This document shows, one piece after another, positions 1 through 12,541 of a stretch of DNA of 64,000 nucleotides (position 1 is the stretch's first letter; each line of letters opens with the position of its first letter). Both the position numbers and the translations under genes were made by a program. The notes beneath the pieces were generated by a model. It was not told where the DNA came from and searched no databases. It saw only the letters and a program-made list of their open reading frames with translations. Source of the DNA: JAMZMI01 sp963848175 (lineage in GTDB: Bacteria > Bacteroidota > Bacteroidia > Cytophagales > Cyclobacteriaceae); the NCBI GenBank assembly GCA_963848175.1, contig CAWKCO010000003.1:1-64000 (forward strand). Reading direction: 5' to 3'.

Positions 1-796
1 TTGCTGATACACTTCTGCATGTGACTGTATCCCCTGCACCGTGATTTGCTGAGGGAGAATTTAGGCTTTGTGGTACTGCAGCTATTCAAAGGGTGAAATG
101 CTTGAAGGCTTCCAACTGCTGTGAATCAGCAGTGAGGCCTGCCCCCAAAGCCATGAGAAGCATGTATCTACTCTTGCAAGGGGAGCCTTTCCACTTTGAA
201 CCAGCTTACCTCAGCAGGCATGCCTTTTACATTGCCTTCAGTTGGAGACAAAGGCTCAGGCATTTAGTGCAAAATGATGGAACCAGCACCCCAGACATTC
301 TGGATGCAACAAGATGAGTTCCCACCCTGCCCTCGCAATTGCGCGTTTCTGTGTTTCCAGTCAAAAGCATGGATGTCTACCTTTTTATACTGACAAGACC
401 CCCTTACTCTACGGGTCTGTAAGCAAGCGCAGGCCAGCAAACGGCACAAGCGCCCGCTCTCCTGAGTACCGGTGTAGGGAATTGGTAGCAATCTGTTGCA
501 TCGCCAATTGCACTGCCCAATCTTCAGTGCCCACCTGGTACGTACAGCAGGACAACCTCAGCTGCATGCTTGGCCAAGCTCAGTTGCTTTGTTGGAACAA
601 GTGATGGTGGTGCACCCCTGGCGTCTCCACCGAGGGCCAGCTGCGTACAATGGCATTTGCTGCGCCATCATGTGCATGCATAGCGCCAGGCACATTGGCA
701 TTACCGCGCGGGCTGGGTGATGGCCACCACGATTTTGAAGTTGTACATCGCTTCCTGCTGCGACATACTCCGCTCGTTGGGGGCCGGATTGGGTGT

Positions 797-824
797 GGGG
801 GGGGGGGGGGGGGGGGGGGGGGGG
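797..824. repeat. Poly-G tract, 28 bases
   Basis: An uninterrupted G homopolymer. Tracts like this recur through the first 25 kb and are absent from the bacterial part. Length is unreliable in most sequencing chemistries. Confidence 0.9.
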
Positions 825-3252
825 TACAGTGGGTCGGGGAATGTGGGGCTCTTTAGAGCCCACTGTCCAGATGAGCTCTGCAATTCTTACATCGTCACTT
901 TCCTTGCGAGAGTAAAATTCCTAGTCTAAAGTCCAGAAAAGTCTGAGCCTAGCCATAAATGTTCTTGATTTCAAATGGGAATGACACCCCTCTGGACCAG
1001 CTGAGGATTGTCCTCAACCACAATCTCGATTACAAGCCCAAAATGCCCTCTAGCAGAGATATATTGAGAACTGCCATCGCATGTGAGCAATGGGAGCACT
1101 ATGAGCGTCTCCGCACCTCCAAACCAAATCCATGTGCACAGCTCCTCGATTTCAGGGGCAAATCATTTTGTCACCCATAGAGTTTGGATGGCCCCATTCT
1201 CAGTCCACGAGTCAAAGGGAGCAGCCGAGAGGACCTGCCACGCAGCTTCTGCAAAAGTGTTCACCTGACGCTGATAGAATGATGTGTCTACCCTTGCAAA
1301 TTGCTTGTGCCATTGCAGTGGCTGAGCCCCCAGGACGCCAGAGCATGAAGGAGTACAAGCCAATGTATGCTGCCATTTCTAGCAGACATAGCTGCAAGCT
1401 GCTTATAGCTAGGGGGAAAAGTGAGATGATCCAGGCTCTTTCTTAATGCGGCAATCTGGGAATGAAGGAATTGCAGATCATGCTTTGCGGCAGGCTTGTT
1501 AATCGGCAGGTCAGACTTCTCAATCCAAGTCTAGGGATCTGGTTGAACCGATGGTCTTGAGAAGATCGGTGGATGATCATGCCTTGCGTAAAGCATTGGC
1601 AGCAGCAAATAGCATGGATGATCTATGTGCTAAGTCACTCGGTTTAGTGGCAGCTGGAAACTCTGGTGCAGTCTGCATGAGAAATAAGGCCCGGTGTACC
1701 TCGTCATCGTTATGCTGCCCTGCCAGTAATACCATTCCTCTGACCTGGTGGGCATGGCTGCCGACTGTCAGCCGAGTGCTTTGCAGAGGTGCCTGTATGC
1801 ACTCCTGAGCCTCATGCGCCCCTGCACCCACATGATGCCCACTCAATTGCAAAACGACAAGAAGCAGTTGGGATTAATGGGGACAGAGATGTACCAAATG
1901 CACCATATCAAGCAAGGCAATCTAGCTTGCGGGAGACTGCTGAGACAGGTCAATACTAGCTTTGTCAGCGTTGCAGTTGCTCCAGATATGTTGGCAATCC
2001 CACTCGTTCCATCCACCTCCTGTTCATGAATCCTCCTCCCATATCAATGTCTACGCCTGGCATGCATGATACAAACTCCGCCGTCTGTCCCCCGAAGATG
2101 AACAAACTTCTGAGCGTGCATCGAAACAATCAAAACAATTTCACCTCTCAATGCTCGATTGAGAGAATGAAGCTCTTGCGGAGATGCAACCTGCAAAAGG
2201 TGTGTGGTCTAGACCTGCCAGCAGATCCACCATCTGCCACAACCCCTGCTTCCACGCCACCCCATTCTTGGCAGCTGCGCAACCTCAGGCTGGCCACTCC
2301 ACTTGCCAGATGCGAACTTGAGTAGCAGGCAGAGCTCCTCAGCAGACTAGGGTTTAGAGTTTGCTCCAAGCCCTGCCATAGTAGTGGATGTCCGGCAGGG
2401 TGGTGGCATCAGCAACCCCAGGCTCTCCCGTGCATATTGACTAACGGTCTGTGGAGTAGCGTGAAGGCGTGGTTTGCTTTAAGGATCAAGCTGCTGCAAC
2501 CCTCGACTCAGTTGACATGAATGTTTGAAGGACAGACAAGATGGGGGTCCTGCAGAAGATCGCGCACATGCCACACTCCAACACCAACCCCACAGCTACA
2601 GGTGTCTCTTTTAAGCTGCTGGGCAAGAGCACCACAGCTCTGCACTGAACTTCGGCAATGTTCACCATGTCACACAGACCACAAATGTACTGCAAATTTT
2701 GGTGCTAACACTGAGCAGAAGAAGAGCAAGACCTGGCAATGACTTGTATTTTATCCGTGAGCGCTTGGCGTGACATTGTCCCCTCCTCTCCAATAAATAG
2801 CAGCTGATCTGCACCGCCTCATGCAAATTACAGAGACTGAAGGCATGCACAGTAAGCCATTGATGCAGGGACTCTGGCCCGCTGTGGATGCGAGCTGGTG
2901 GAGAGTCTGGGCAAGGGATCATCGGGAAAGCAGTGAGGAACACGGCCCATGAAAACTTCCCGTCATCCTCGCGTCCCTTTCCGATTGGACAGCAGCCTTG
3001 ACATATTACGGACTAGCAAAGTGTCTGCATAGATTAATTTGGCAATAGCCATTGGCAAGCTGGCAATGTCCTAAGTACAACTTCTGTGGGCGGCTTCCTG
3101 GCCCTTTGCCATTCAGCCCTCTGTATTGAGCCATTCTCCCATGCCGCATATTCCTCCAAGCTTGCACTTCTGGGCTACTGGCAGGTTCTGTTACACTGCA
3201 GATGTGTCTCAGGAAAATTACTATATCGTATTCATCTTCCTCCCCTTCTTTA

Positions 3253-3309
<57 letters not shown>

Positions 3310-6300
3310 ACAAATTCTTCCCATCACTTTCAGAGCAAAAGAGGAAAGGGGCATGCCTGGCCTGCTATGGCGATCAGCACCTCCTCCCGTCACCTCGCAC
3401 TCCCTGCCGTCCTGTAACTAGCCAGCCTTGCGCCAACTGTTTTGCTTGCCCAGCTCCCAGGTGTCTTCATGCCTGGCCCTGGCCACAGAGGTGGGCTTGC
3501 CCCTCCAAGTAATGCTATCAAAGCTGTGCTGGGAGTCTCAATTTCCGCTGCCGGACTCAGGTGGACGCTGCTGTAGAGAGGGCTTGCTGTAAAAATTTGA
3601 ATCATTTGGTCGTGCCCTGAGAAGTCCCAGACAGACTTGGGATCTGAGAGTGTCCATGATCATAGCGCAGCAACTACAAGCTCTAAAGGACTCCATACTA
3701 TCTCCATCAGATGCAACTGCGACTTTTTGCTCTTTCTCCTGAAGTCATGGAATGCTTGGTGCACGATTGGAAGCCGAAGGGTATACTATCATGGCCCGTG
3801 TGGGAAGAACTTCAATCGAGAGCAGGTGTGGCCGACATCTTTGAGGAACTTCGCATTTGAAGAGTCTCTCTGTTTGTCCATGAATATCATATAATGAAAA
3901 TACACCACTTAGTACTACTTGAAGGTCTAAGTTAGACCTTGGAATAAAAAAAAAACAGTGCCGGAGTAAGCTTGGTAGGCGAATACCTTCAATGACATCA
4001 GGCTGTTCTGATGTCACCACTGCATTTCATGATCTTTGAGAGCTCTAGACCTTTCCAGGTTCCCGATTTTTTCAGCCCGACGATCGCTCTGCCCAATTCG
4101 ACATTATGCGCAGGTCGTACATGTCCATATGTTGAACGTAGTTCCAATATGATTTACTGGCTGTACATGTCCAGAAACCAGAATGTGTTGTTACATGTCA
4201 AGCAAATTGAGCGTATATCAAATCCAGTCAACAAACATCTGCTCCAGCAATTAAAACTCGCCAAACACAGCTTTTGCTGTGTCAATCCACATATGGCCCT
4301 TGCAATTCAAAATTTGATCAAAACTGCAGACAGGCCAACGCCTTATCAAATCTATTCCCAAAACCAGTTTTGACCACTTTTCTCAAGCAGCTTTGACCTT
4401 GCCCAGCCCCCTGCGCTTTCGGAGGTGGTAGTCGTGCTTATGCTTCCGCCTGGTATCCTGCAGCTGTTTTCCATCTCCAGGACCTCCTGCAGCGCTGACA
4501 TGAAGTCAGTTTGGCGACAGAGGTGTGCCCGCACAACCCTTGGGCTACTCAAATCAGGTGAAGAACTTTCTGATCAAAGACCGTGCTCTTGTTGACCACA
4601 AAGAAGCTTGCCTACACTCACCGATCATATTTGAGCGCATTTATTGTCTCAGAGGCTCTCTCTGGAATTTCTTATTAGTCCCAGGCTACTTTAGGCAACC
4701 GTTTTAATTGTCTCTACCTATCCAATATCAATGTCATAATTGAATCGCTTGATTGAGTGATTGATCTTGCAGTCTTGACTCCTCACGTTTGCACCGCACC
4801 CCCTGGCCAGCCATCTTATTGCCAAATTTTGAAAATTAGCTGGGAATACCTCACAACCTCCCAAATGTGTAATACACAAATGCCAATGCCACAGTTATAA
4901 ATGTAGATCAGTAAGGTTCCGTGCCTACCTCCACTTGGCGTAGAAGAGGCAGCACTGGAGCCACCGATTGGTCCAGGTAGTCCAGAGTCTGACGCCCTGC
5001 AATTCAGGGCAGGCAATTAGAGCAGAGGGAGAGAGGGGCACCATGAGAGGAGAATCCTTCTTCTGAAGCGGCTGAGGTCGGGAGGGGGTCAATTGGGACC
5101 TTGTGGGTGGATCGGGGGGAGATGAAGGGATTTGATGGACTCCAAATCTTCAAATGGACAGTGCTACTAGCGCGGTCTTTCAACTTACGATGTGATGATT
5201 GCCTCGTCATCGATTTTGTTTACCAACATTGAATGGCGACATGATTCCTCACCCTTGATTCCTGTCTATCCTGTCTAATTTGGGTAGATGCAAGAATGTC
5301 AGGCTGACTGCCACCCTGCTCTCTCAGCCAGAGACAATAGGGCCTACATGGCCCAATTGCTCATGCTTGCCGACGCCGGTTTCAAAGCCACAATTGCATG
5401 GGTCAAGCTGCTCAGCCTTGTATTACTTGAACATGATTGTCTGAGCAGCCCCAACTTTTTCAAGAGCAGCAAGACGCTAGAGAAGAGAACTCGAGCTCGC
5501 AAGAAAATTATGTAGGGTATGGCTCTTGCTGGGGCACACCAACGCAATAACTTCTCTCAGACGAGCTTTCCCACTGTCACCCATCCTAAATTGCTCGTGG
5601 CTTGTGGCTTAATTCCACTCGGCTTTAACATAGGCTCAGGAGGGACAGCAAGGGCCATTTCCAAAGCAAAAAAAGCTTGAAGAAAAGGTTACAGGGAAAG
5701 GCAATGAGAATTGATAATGCGCATGTTAAGTTTACCTTGGTGTTTGGCAAGCAAATACCACAAATGCTCCGCTCAGCCCGAATCCTGCCAAGCCTGCGCA
5801 GAGAACAAACTCCTCAGGTGTATTTGTTTATATTAATCAGACATTAAAGACGTTTATGACTTTGTACTGCAGATCTTGGCAATACATCAAGATCCACACA
5901 CATTACAGACCCAGCAAATCAGAGGCTCTAGCAAACCACACAATACAAGCTTCCTGCCCAGGTAGCGCAGGCCCTGACAAATTTGGCCTGTATGTTCTAG
6001 ATTTTCTGCCCTTAAGTGCACAGCACTGCACGACCTTTGAAATTTACCGAACCGAACGGCATTCAACTACTGTGAGCTTTCTGGCAGCGACGGAAGTCTG
6101 CCCACCGTTGCGACAGAGCGCTTATTTGCATCTCAGTTCTTTCGATCAAGACCACGAATTACACGAATCATACTTCGAAAAGCTCACCCTCTGCAGCAAG
6201 AGCAACACGTCGTCCAGAAGATTTCTGAAGGGGAGCTGCGGTTGTTGTCGTTGGTCTCGACTTCCGAGAGAGTAGCTAGGATGCGTAGATTATTCCTACG

Positions 6301-9018
6301 TTTTGCTGTGATCGATCGGATTTCCAGTCGACTGCTTTTTTCTCCCGCCAAGTAGCCCTGGTCAGTGTGTCGTAGGGTTTCCGGGCACTGGTCTTGCAAC
6401 TGGCTGAGGTGTCATGTCAATTCTCTCAGCCAGTGTATGATTCACTCGTCATGCTTAATAAGTGACTCCACAGTTGCAATGCACTGATGGAGGGGAATTG
6501 AACAATGCTCTTCAGAGGTAACCTAGGCTGACCACAACAGTCCAGCAGGCAGACCCACCACCCACATGGATGCCACAAGGCTGAAGTCTGACACGGTGAC
6601 ACGCAAAGCCTCCATTGATCTCCACATATCCACATACTCCACTTGTGGCTGCAGCCGCTCTTGCTGATCATGATCTATGCAGCCACTCTAGCCACTCTAG
6701 AAGATCTTCAAGTCCCTGCTTGCGAAACAACTGGCATGGGACTTGCACATTGCAAGTGGAAGTGGGTTGATTGGGGATTCCAATGCTTTGTGTACTTTGT
6801 GACATGGCAGGCTAGGCCGTGGCAGCGCAAGGTGCTGTATGCCTTTGACCCTGTGAAATCCCTGCTTTCAAACTCCTGGCCACCCATCCAACATTTGCAC
6901 AGTATGGAATACTCTGCCAGGGAGAGAGCGACAGGCCTCCTGGTACTCCTGCAGCTGGAGCCAAAATGCCCAGCAAAGTATTCTTGATGACAACTGCTCA
7001 CACAGCTTCCGGCCCTGTCTCATCCACCAAGACAAATTGCAGGTCGACAGCAGACTACTGCTTGCCTTGCAGTCCTTGCCGCCGGTGACTTTCAGCATTG
7101 CTGTGAGCTCCATTGCTGCTATGGCAGTGCCCACACCTTGATGCAGACCCTCAATTTCCAGGGCGCTCACTTTGGTCCTCTTGGCTCAGACCCTGCACAG
7201 CTTTGAGGCTACAGCTTTCTTTACAAAGCCCACGTGCAGCCTTGCTACCTTCATTTCCAGAACACTGCAGAGGCACCTTTGATGTTGTAAGCGGTATCAG
7301 GTTCAACATTATGGATTAAGTCTCCAATCTCCTTCTACCCCTTCGCAGATCAGGGCAGCCCAATTCTTGTAATCTACAGACAAATATGCTCACCACGCAT
7401 CCATACCCTACAGTGCCAGTGCCCTGGTTAGAAGTCAAATGCTCAACACAGACCCCAATCATACCCACAGCTGGATGAAGCGATTGAACAAAATGTCGCC
7501 ACTTACTTCAATCGAGATCAAAATTGGTGGCATGCTGGCAATGTGGACCAAATGACAAGCTTGATCAATCTTTTGCCCTCTTTGCTGCTGTCAATTCCTT
7601 TACCTCCTGGATCATCACACATTCCTGGTTGTAACCGCAATACTTCAGCTTGTAGATCAAGCCTAAGCCTCTGCCTCTCCTGCCCATACGTATGAAGCCT
7701 CTGAATTGTTTCATGTGGATGGCGCATGCTTAAGGTATTAGAAAGTCTGGCCATTTCAACTCTATCAGAACAGTGCGTGGCAGATGGGATGATGCATGCT
7801 TGCCACTAATTGTGAGCCCTTGCTGAGGAAAAGCACTCCGAGCAAAGATACAGAGGATGTTGAAACGCCAAGCTGCAACTTATACATGAAATCGTGAAAG
7901 GGTATCCATCATTCCTGTCACATCAGGCTGAAGGAAGGTTGCCCTCCCTCCATCCATGTTGGTGACCAATCCAAGGTGTCCAAGGTTTGAAAGCTCGCGA
8001 CGTTGGCAAATTTCGATTTGGGAGGAGGGGGAAGGCAATGATTAATTGAAATTTCTTTACAACCTTCACGCTGTGCTTGCTCTGATATGAGTTTGAGATA
8101 CTAAAATAAATATGTCACGATGTGCATGCCGACATGTGCCAACTCCGAATTGACCCCTGTTTGTGACATTCTGTTCATTCTTATAGCGCAATGTGTGGGA
8201 TGTTTTCCCCGAGATCAGGCAGATAAATTGTCCTTGGCAAGTGCAGACAAAATGTAATGGCAGATTTGCAAAGGAACACCGCAGCGTTTGAGTCCATTCT
8301 GTGATTCGTTGAGGGCGTGAAGATGTCAGAATTATTTTCTGGCACCGGTGATGGTGTGATAGCCACAATTTGCAAGCTAATGACCCAGGTGGGCTGGGGG
8401 ATGTGGATCAATAGTCGTGCGCAGGTGAGCCTTCAGGCACATGGGGAATGGTTGGTGATTGCAGTAGGCAAAGGAGGCGGATGAGACAGAATTATGAGCT
8501 CAGCAGTTGGCACAGTGCAACAAAATTGCATATACCATGACAGGCCTTGATCTGCAGGCTGTGTGACAACAGGCATACCATGGCTCGTAGAGAGCAAGAC
8601 AATCAAGTGGCCATTGGCAGGCTCAAGCTCGCGACCATGGCGTTCTGCTCAGACCTTCTGTCTAGTTATAACGTGCTTAAGAGAAATGATCATCTGCACA
8701 CTTTGCTGACCTTCTTAGTGTCTAGAGCTTCCATTCCAGCAGCTTTATGGAATTGAAAGCACTTTTCAACTGGCATGAAGCCATGGAGAAGATGGCAGAA
8801 TTCTCAAAGATTTGCGCATTCATGTGTAGATGTTCTGTCATTCATGCTGCAGAAAACGCCGGGTTTTGTCACATACATGTAACCACATTTGCACTGAATG
8901 GGTCAAGGTTGTGCACAGAACGTCTACTGCCTAGCACTGCTGTAAGCAGCCCTGAAGGGGCAACGTAACTTTGCCTTGCTACGCTGTCTCATTCAGGAAA
9001 GGATTGCCTGCTGGTTGA

Positions 9019-9062
9019 CGAGGTAGTATACTCGGGGGGAAATTTCCTCGAGGTAGTATACT
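9019..9062. repeat. Two copies of CGAGGTAGTATACT, 30 bp apart
   Basis: The 14-base word occurs at 9019-9032 and again at 9049-9062, about 190 bases beyond the RME-8 stop codon. It could be part of the 3' UTR or a small local duplication. No function is evident. Confidence 0.7.
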
Positions 9063-9253
9063 AGTACCAACAAGTCGTGCCTGTGACAGGATTCAGATGG
9101 TTCTTTGACTTCTATTCCAAGCGTTCTTATGACTTTCAAAAGAACACATTTCACAATCTGCAAATCCGCTACCAATAAGCAGAACTTTAAAACTGACTAC
9201 ATTCAGGAAATTGCCTGCAGACCTGCCAGCTTCCCCAATATCTGCAACCAGCC

Positions 9254-12200
9254 TCATAACAGAGGATTAAAGTTGGCAGAATTTCGCTGCAGCTGCCCAT
9301 CATTGGCTTTCTTGGCTGCTTTTGATTTGTTTGGGCTTGTTGTCTGCTTGGAGGCTTGAGTTCCCAGCCCCAAAGCTGCCTTTGGAACGGCTGAAGCACT
9401 GCCAGTGACACCCTGAACGGCTCCGTTCCGCCCTGGGCTTCCCTTTGGCGCAGACAAGGAGCCAGTGCTTGCCTTCAGGAATCCTGACCCCCCCTTTAAA
9501 GGTCCACCTGCCAAGAAGGGGAGTCATCAATATCTGTCTGTCAGCTTTGATTGGGGCTGTTGCGGGTGGGGCAACTGGCCGAGCTTCCTCAAAATACCCT
9601 TTATTAGTCAGGAGCATGCGGATGCCGTGTGCCGTTCAAGCTTCTTGCCTTTCTGTGCTGTATAGCACAGAAGAAATTGTCATCCTCAAATGGCAGGAAT
9701 TAGCATGCTGAATGTCGCGCAACCAATCTGCAACACTATATTCTTCGTCAAGCGCCTACAATATCCCCAGTTCGTTTTCCTGCCCTTTCTAAGGAGCTTA
9801 TGGACGGGTGGGAGGGGGATAAGCGTACAAGCAGTGAAGGAATACTATACATACCTTGCAAGGTGCCTGCCTCAGCTGCCACCTTCCTCGTGGATGTGGC
9901 TGATTGCAAGGGGTCCATGAGTGGAGTTGATGCCTGAGCCGCCCCCTCAGCAGTGGCGAGGGTGGCGGCCTGCAGTTTGCTGGGCACTGCAGAGGTGCTT
10001 GAGCCTTGGACGCTGTCTGCTTGTCCAGCAGGGGAGCTAGGCACGGGCAGCTGAGGACGAGTGGGGTTGTGGCTTGGTTCTGGGAGTCCTACGGTGGGAG
10101 ATGGGGGCGCTGCTTGCGTCGTCGGGCCTGGACTGGGATGAGGGACTGATGCCAGGCTGGCAGTGGCGCTGGAGAGTGAGGGCTCACTGCCTCTGCCCTT
10201 GTCAAGTGCCCTGCAGGTGGCATAACATCAAATTCTCAACAGGAAGACAATGGCTGATACAACCTTTGGCGAGATAGCCCCTCATTTCCCTCACAGTTCA
10301 CTGGCCCCCTCTTGATGAACCAGATGCAGCCAATGGCGGTGATGGCATAATGTCCCCCCTAACTCCCCCCACCCACCCACCCTCCCTCCCACAGACACGA
10401 CAACCAAAAGCGATTCTCCTGGCCAACAATGAAGGTCTGGCCATATCAGCACAAGCTGATGAACTGCATCACGGCTCTCCAGTGCTTACACCTTCTAAAT
10501 CATATGATCTGAATCAGAGTTTCGAATCATAAATGTATAATGACTCCGGAACGCAAAAGCTTGCCTGCGATCCGAAGCCCCAGGCTGTGCTTCAGCAGCA
10601 GTTGGCACCTCTGGACTAGATCCTGGTTGTGGCGTGGGCTCAGCCTTTTCCCGCACCAATTGCTCCTCTTCAGAACTTGGTGATGCACTGTTTTCCGCCG
10701 CGCCTCCTCCACGCTCTGCATCCAAGCTCGGCTGCTCAACCAAGCTGCTGAATGGCACCCCAGGAGCAGACGACTGCTGAGCCATTTTGCCAGCCACCGC
10801 CGCCTCCTCCAAGCCCACAGCTGTGGTGTCCCTCCCTGTGGCTGCGTCAGGCTCCCCCTCTATGCGACTGGAAGTGGCCTCGGCCGATGTTCTGCTCCCC
10901 GCTCCATGCTCGTTCCCTGGCTGACCGACACCGTTGGTTTCTGAAGCTTCCCGCCGGTCTGAAGGCCCCCAATGTTGCTCCAAGGAGGCAGCCAGTGCTC
11001 CGCTCGCCTCCCCTTCGACTGAGCTGGATGCACGCTGCCCGGGCTCTTCCGCCGCCTCTGCTGCAGCTGCCCCGCCGCTCCCAGGTGCCTCCCCCCTTTC
11101 CACCTCCATGAGCCTTGCACTAGCAGGACCCACTGCTCCACTGGGGAGTCCAGGGCCGTCAAAGCCCCTTTCTGCTGTGGACTTCTGCAGCTCAGCGTTG
11201 CCGCTGCTGAGTGCTGGCAAGCCCCAGGCTGGACGTGAGGCTCGTCACGTCCAGCTGCTTCTGGCATGCTACTGCTTGATGCGTCTGGAGCACCAGGCTG
11301 CTGTTCCAACACTGGCTGCGCCTCCTCCGGCCCGGATTTGCTCTGCTGCTGGGAGACTTGATGTGCGATTTGCTGGCCCAAAGGGCTGCTGTGTGATGCA
11401 TCCGGGGCTGCACTGGATGGCTCCTCTCCCGCAAGGACCTGTGCGCCATAAATCTATTCAGCATTACAGGATACATTACACAATCTGCTCCCCAGGCAGT
11501 GCAGCGCACTATTCGGCCCAGAGATTGATCTTCCTTAGCGACATCGTATCAATCTCCCATGTCCAAGTTTCACCAAGAGCTCTTCCTCTGCGGCATACAC
11601 ATTATTTGCATTGTGAGCTTTGCATTGCCAGATGCCCAAATAGCTGGGGATGATCTGAATGTTTTCTCTCAGAGGATGTTCAAAAGGAAAAAAGCGTAAG
11701 AGTACGGAGAACCGGCCATTGCTCTCAGGGTCGTTCAAACATGCCTTTCTCAAGTCACCCTGCTGTCCACCTCTTATGCAGTGATGAACGCATTGGGACA
11801 AGGGGCCTGCTTGGAACGCTTCAAAAATATTGTCGACGTAGCAAATGTGAGGTGTGGGATTCAATCCTGCTACAACTCTATTCTTTATATGCTGATCATG
11901 TCAATGACGTCTCAAGCAAGCAATCCCTTCCCATGCCCCAAGATGCAATTGTTTGATCCAGCAAAATTGTAATTTATGTACCCAAACAAATGATTTGAAA
12001 CAATAATTGTGCTTTGTGCAACAGACACCACCCTGTCACTGTGTGCTTCCCACACGGTGAATGTTTTGCGCACCTGGCCTTTTGCTGCACCCCTGTGCGC
12101 CTCAGGCTCCCTTGCCTCATTGGCGAGTGGATCAAGATGCGACGTTGCTCTGCCCTCCAGCGCCATGAGCGGCTGTTTCGAAGCCTCTGTGGCCGGTATC

Positions 12201-12541
12201 TGAGCTGCTTGGGAAGCACTGCCAGCTGCAGAGGTCGGCCCCACCCTTGAGGTGGCTGTGTGCAGAGCTGAATCTGCAGCAGGGGACTGCTTGGCCGCAG
12301 GGTCCGATGCTGGGAGTGCGGGTGGCTCCACTTTGGCAGGTAGGGATGCACCCTCCTCAGCCCTGCCCTGTGGGGCTGCGGCTGGCTGTGGGATGGCAGG
12401 GCTGGCAGTGGCGGCAGCTGGCGGGGCGGGAGTTGCTGGAGGCGGTTGGCGGGTGGCTGGGGCTTGTTCCCTGGGGTGCAGCTTTGGGGCAGGTAGCGCA
12501 AACTGTGCGGCCTTTCCTTCCAGCAACGCCACAACACCCCC
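9254..12541 (-). other. Long low-complexity C-terminal extension of RME-8
   Basis: After AYSNQRHDLFLP, where plant GRV2 ends within a few tens of residues, the frame continues for four exons (12074-12541, 10565-11438, 9855-10210, 9254-9507), about 650 residues rich in Ala, Pro, Ser, Glu and Gln with no hydrophobic core, ending in NSANFNPLL and a TGA/TAA-type stop at 9254. Phases match across all four exons if one G is added near 11224, and exon 10565-11438 ends at a GC donor (CAG/GCAAGC). It is probably intrinsically disordered. Similar tails were not known to me for this family. Confidence 0.7.

Noticed and set aside
558..929. Glycine-rich or proline-rich open frames around the poly-G tract
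   Set aside because: They exist on both strands only because a homopolymer has no stop codons; the flanking residues match nothing.
11790..11864. Minus-strand peptide TPHICYVDNIFEAFQAG that recalls the YVDD/N motif of NAD-dependent epimerases
   Set aside because: It lies inside an RME-8 intron, the similarity covers only about 15 residues, and no Rossmann or YxxxK motif is nearby.
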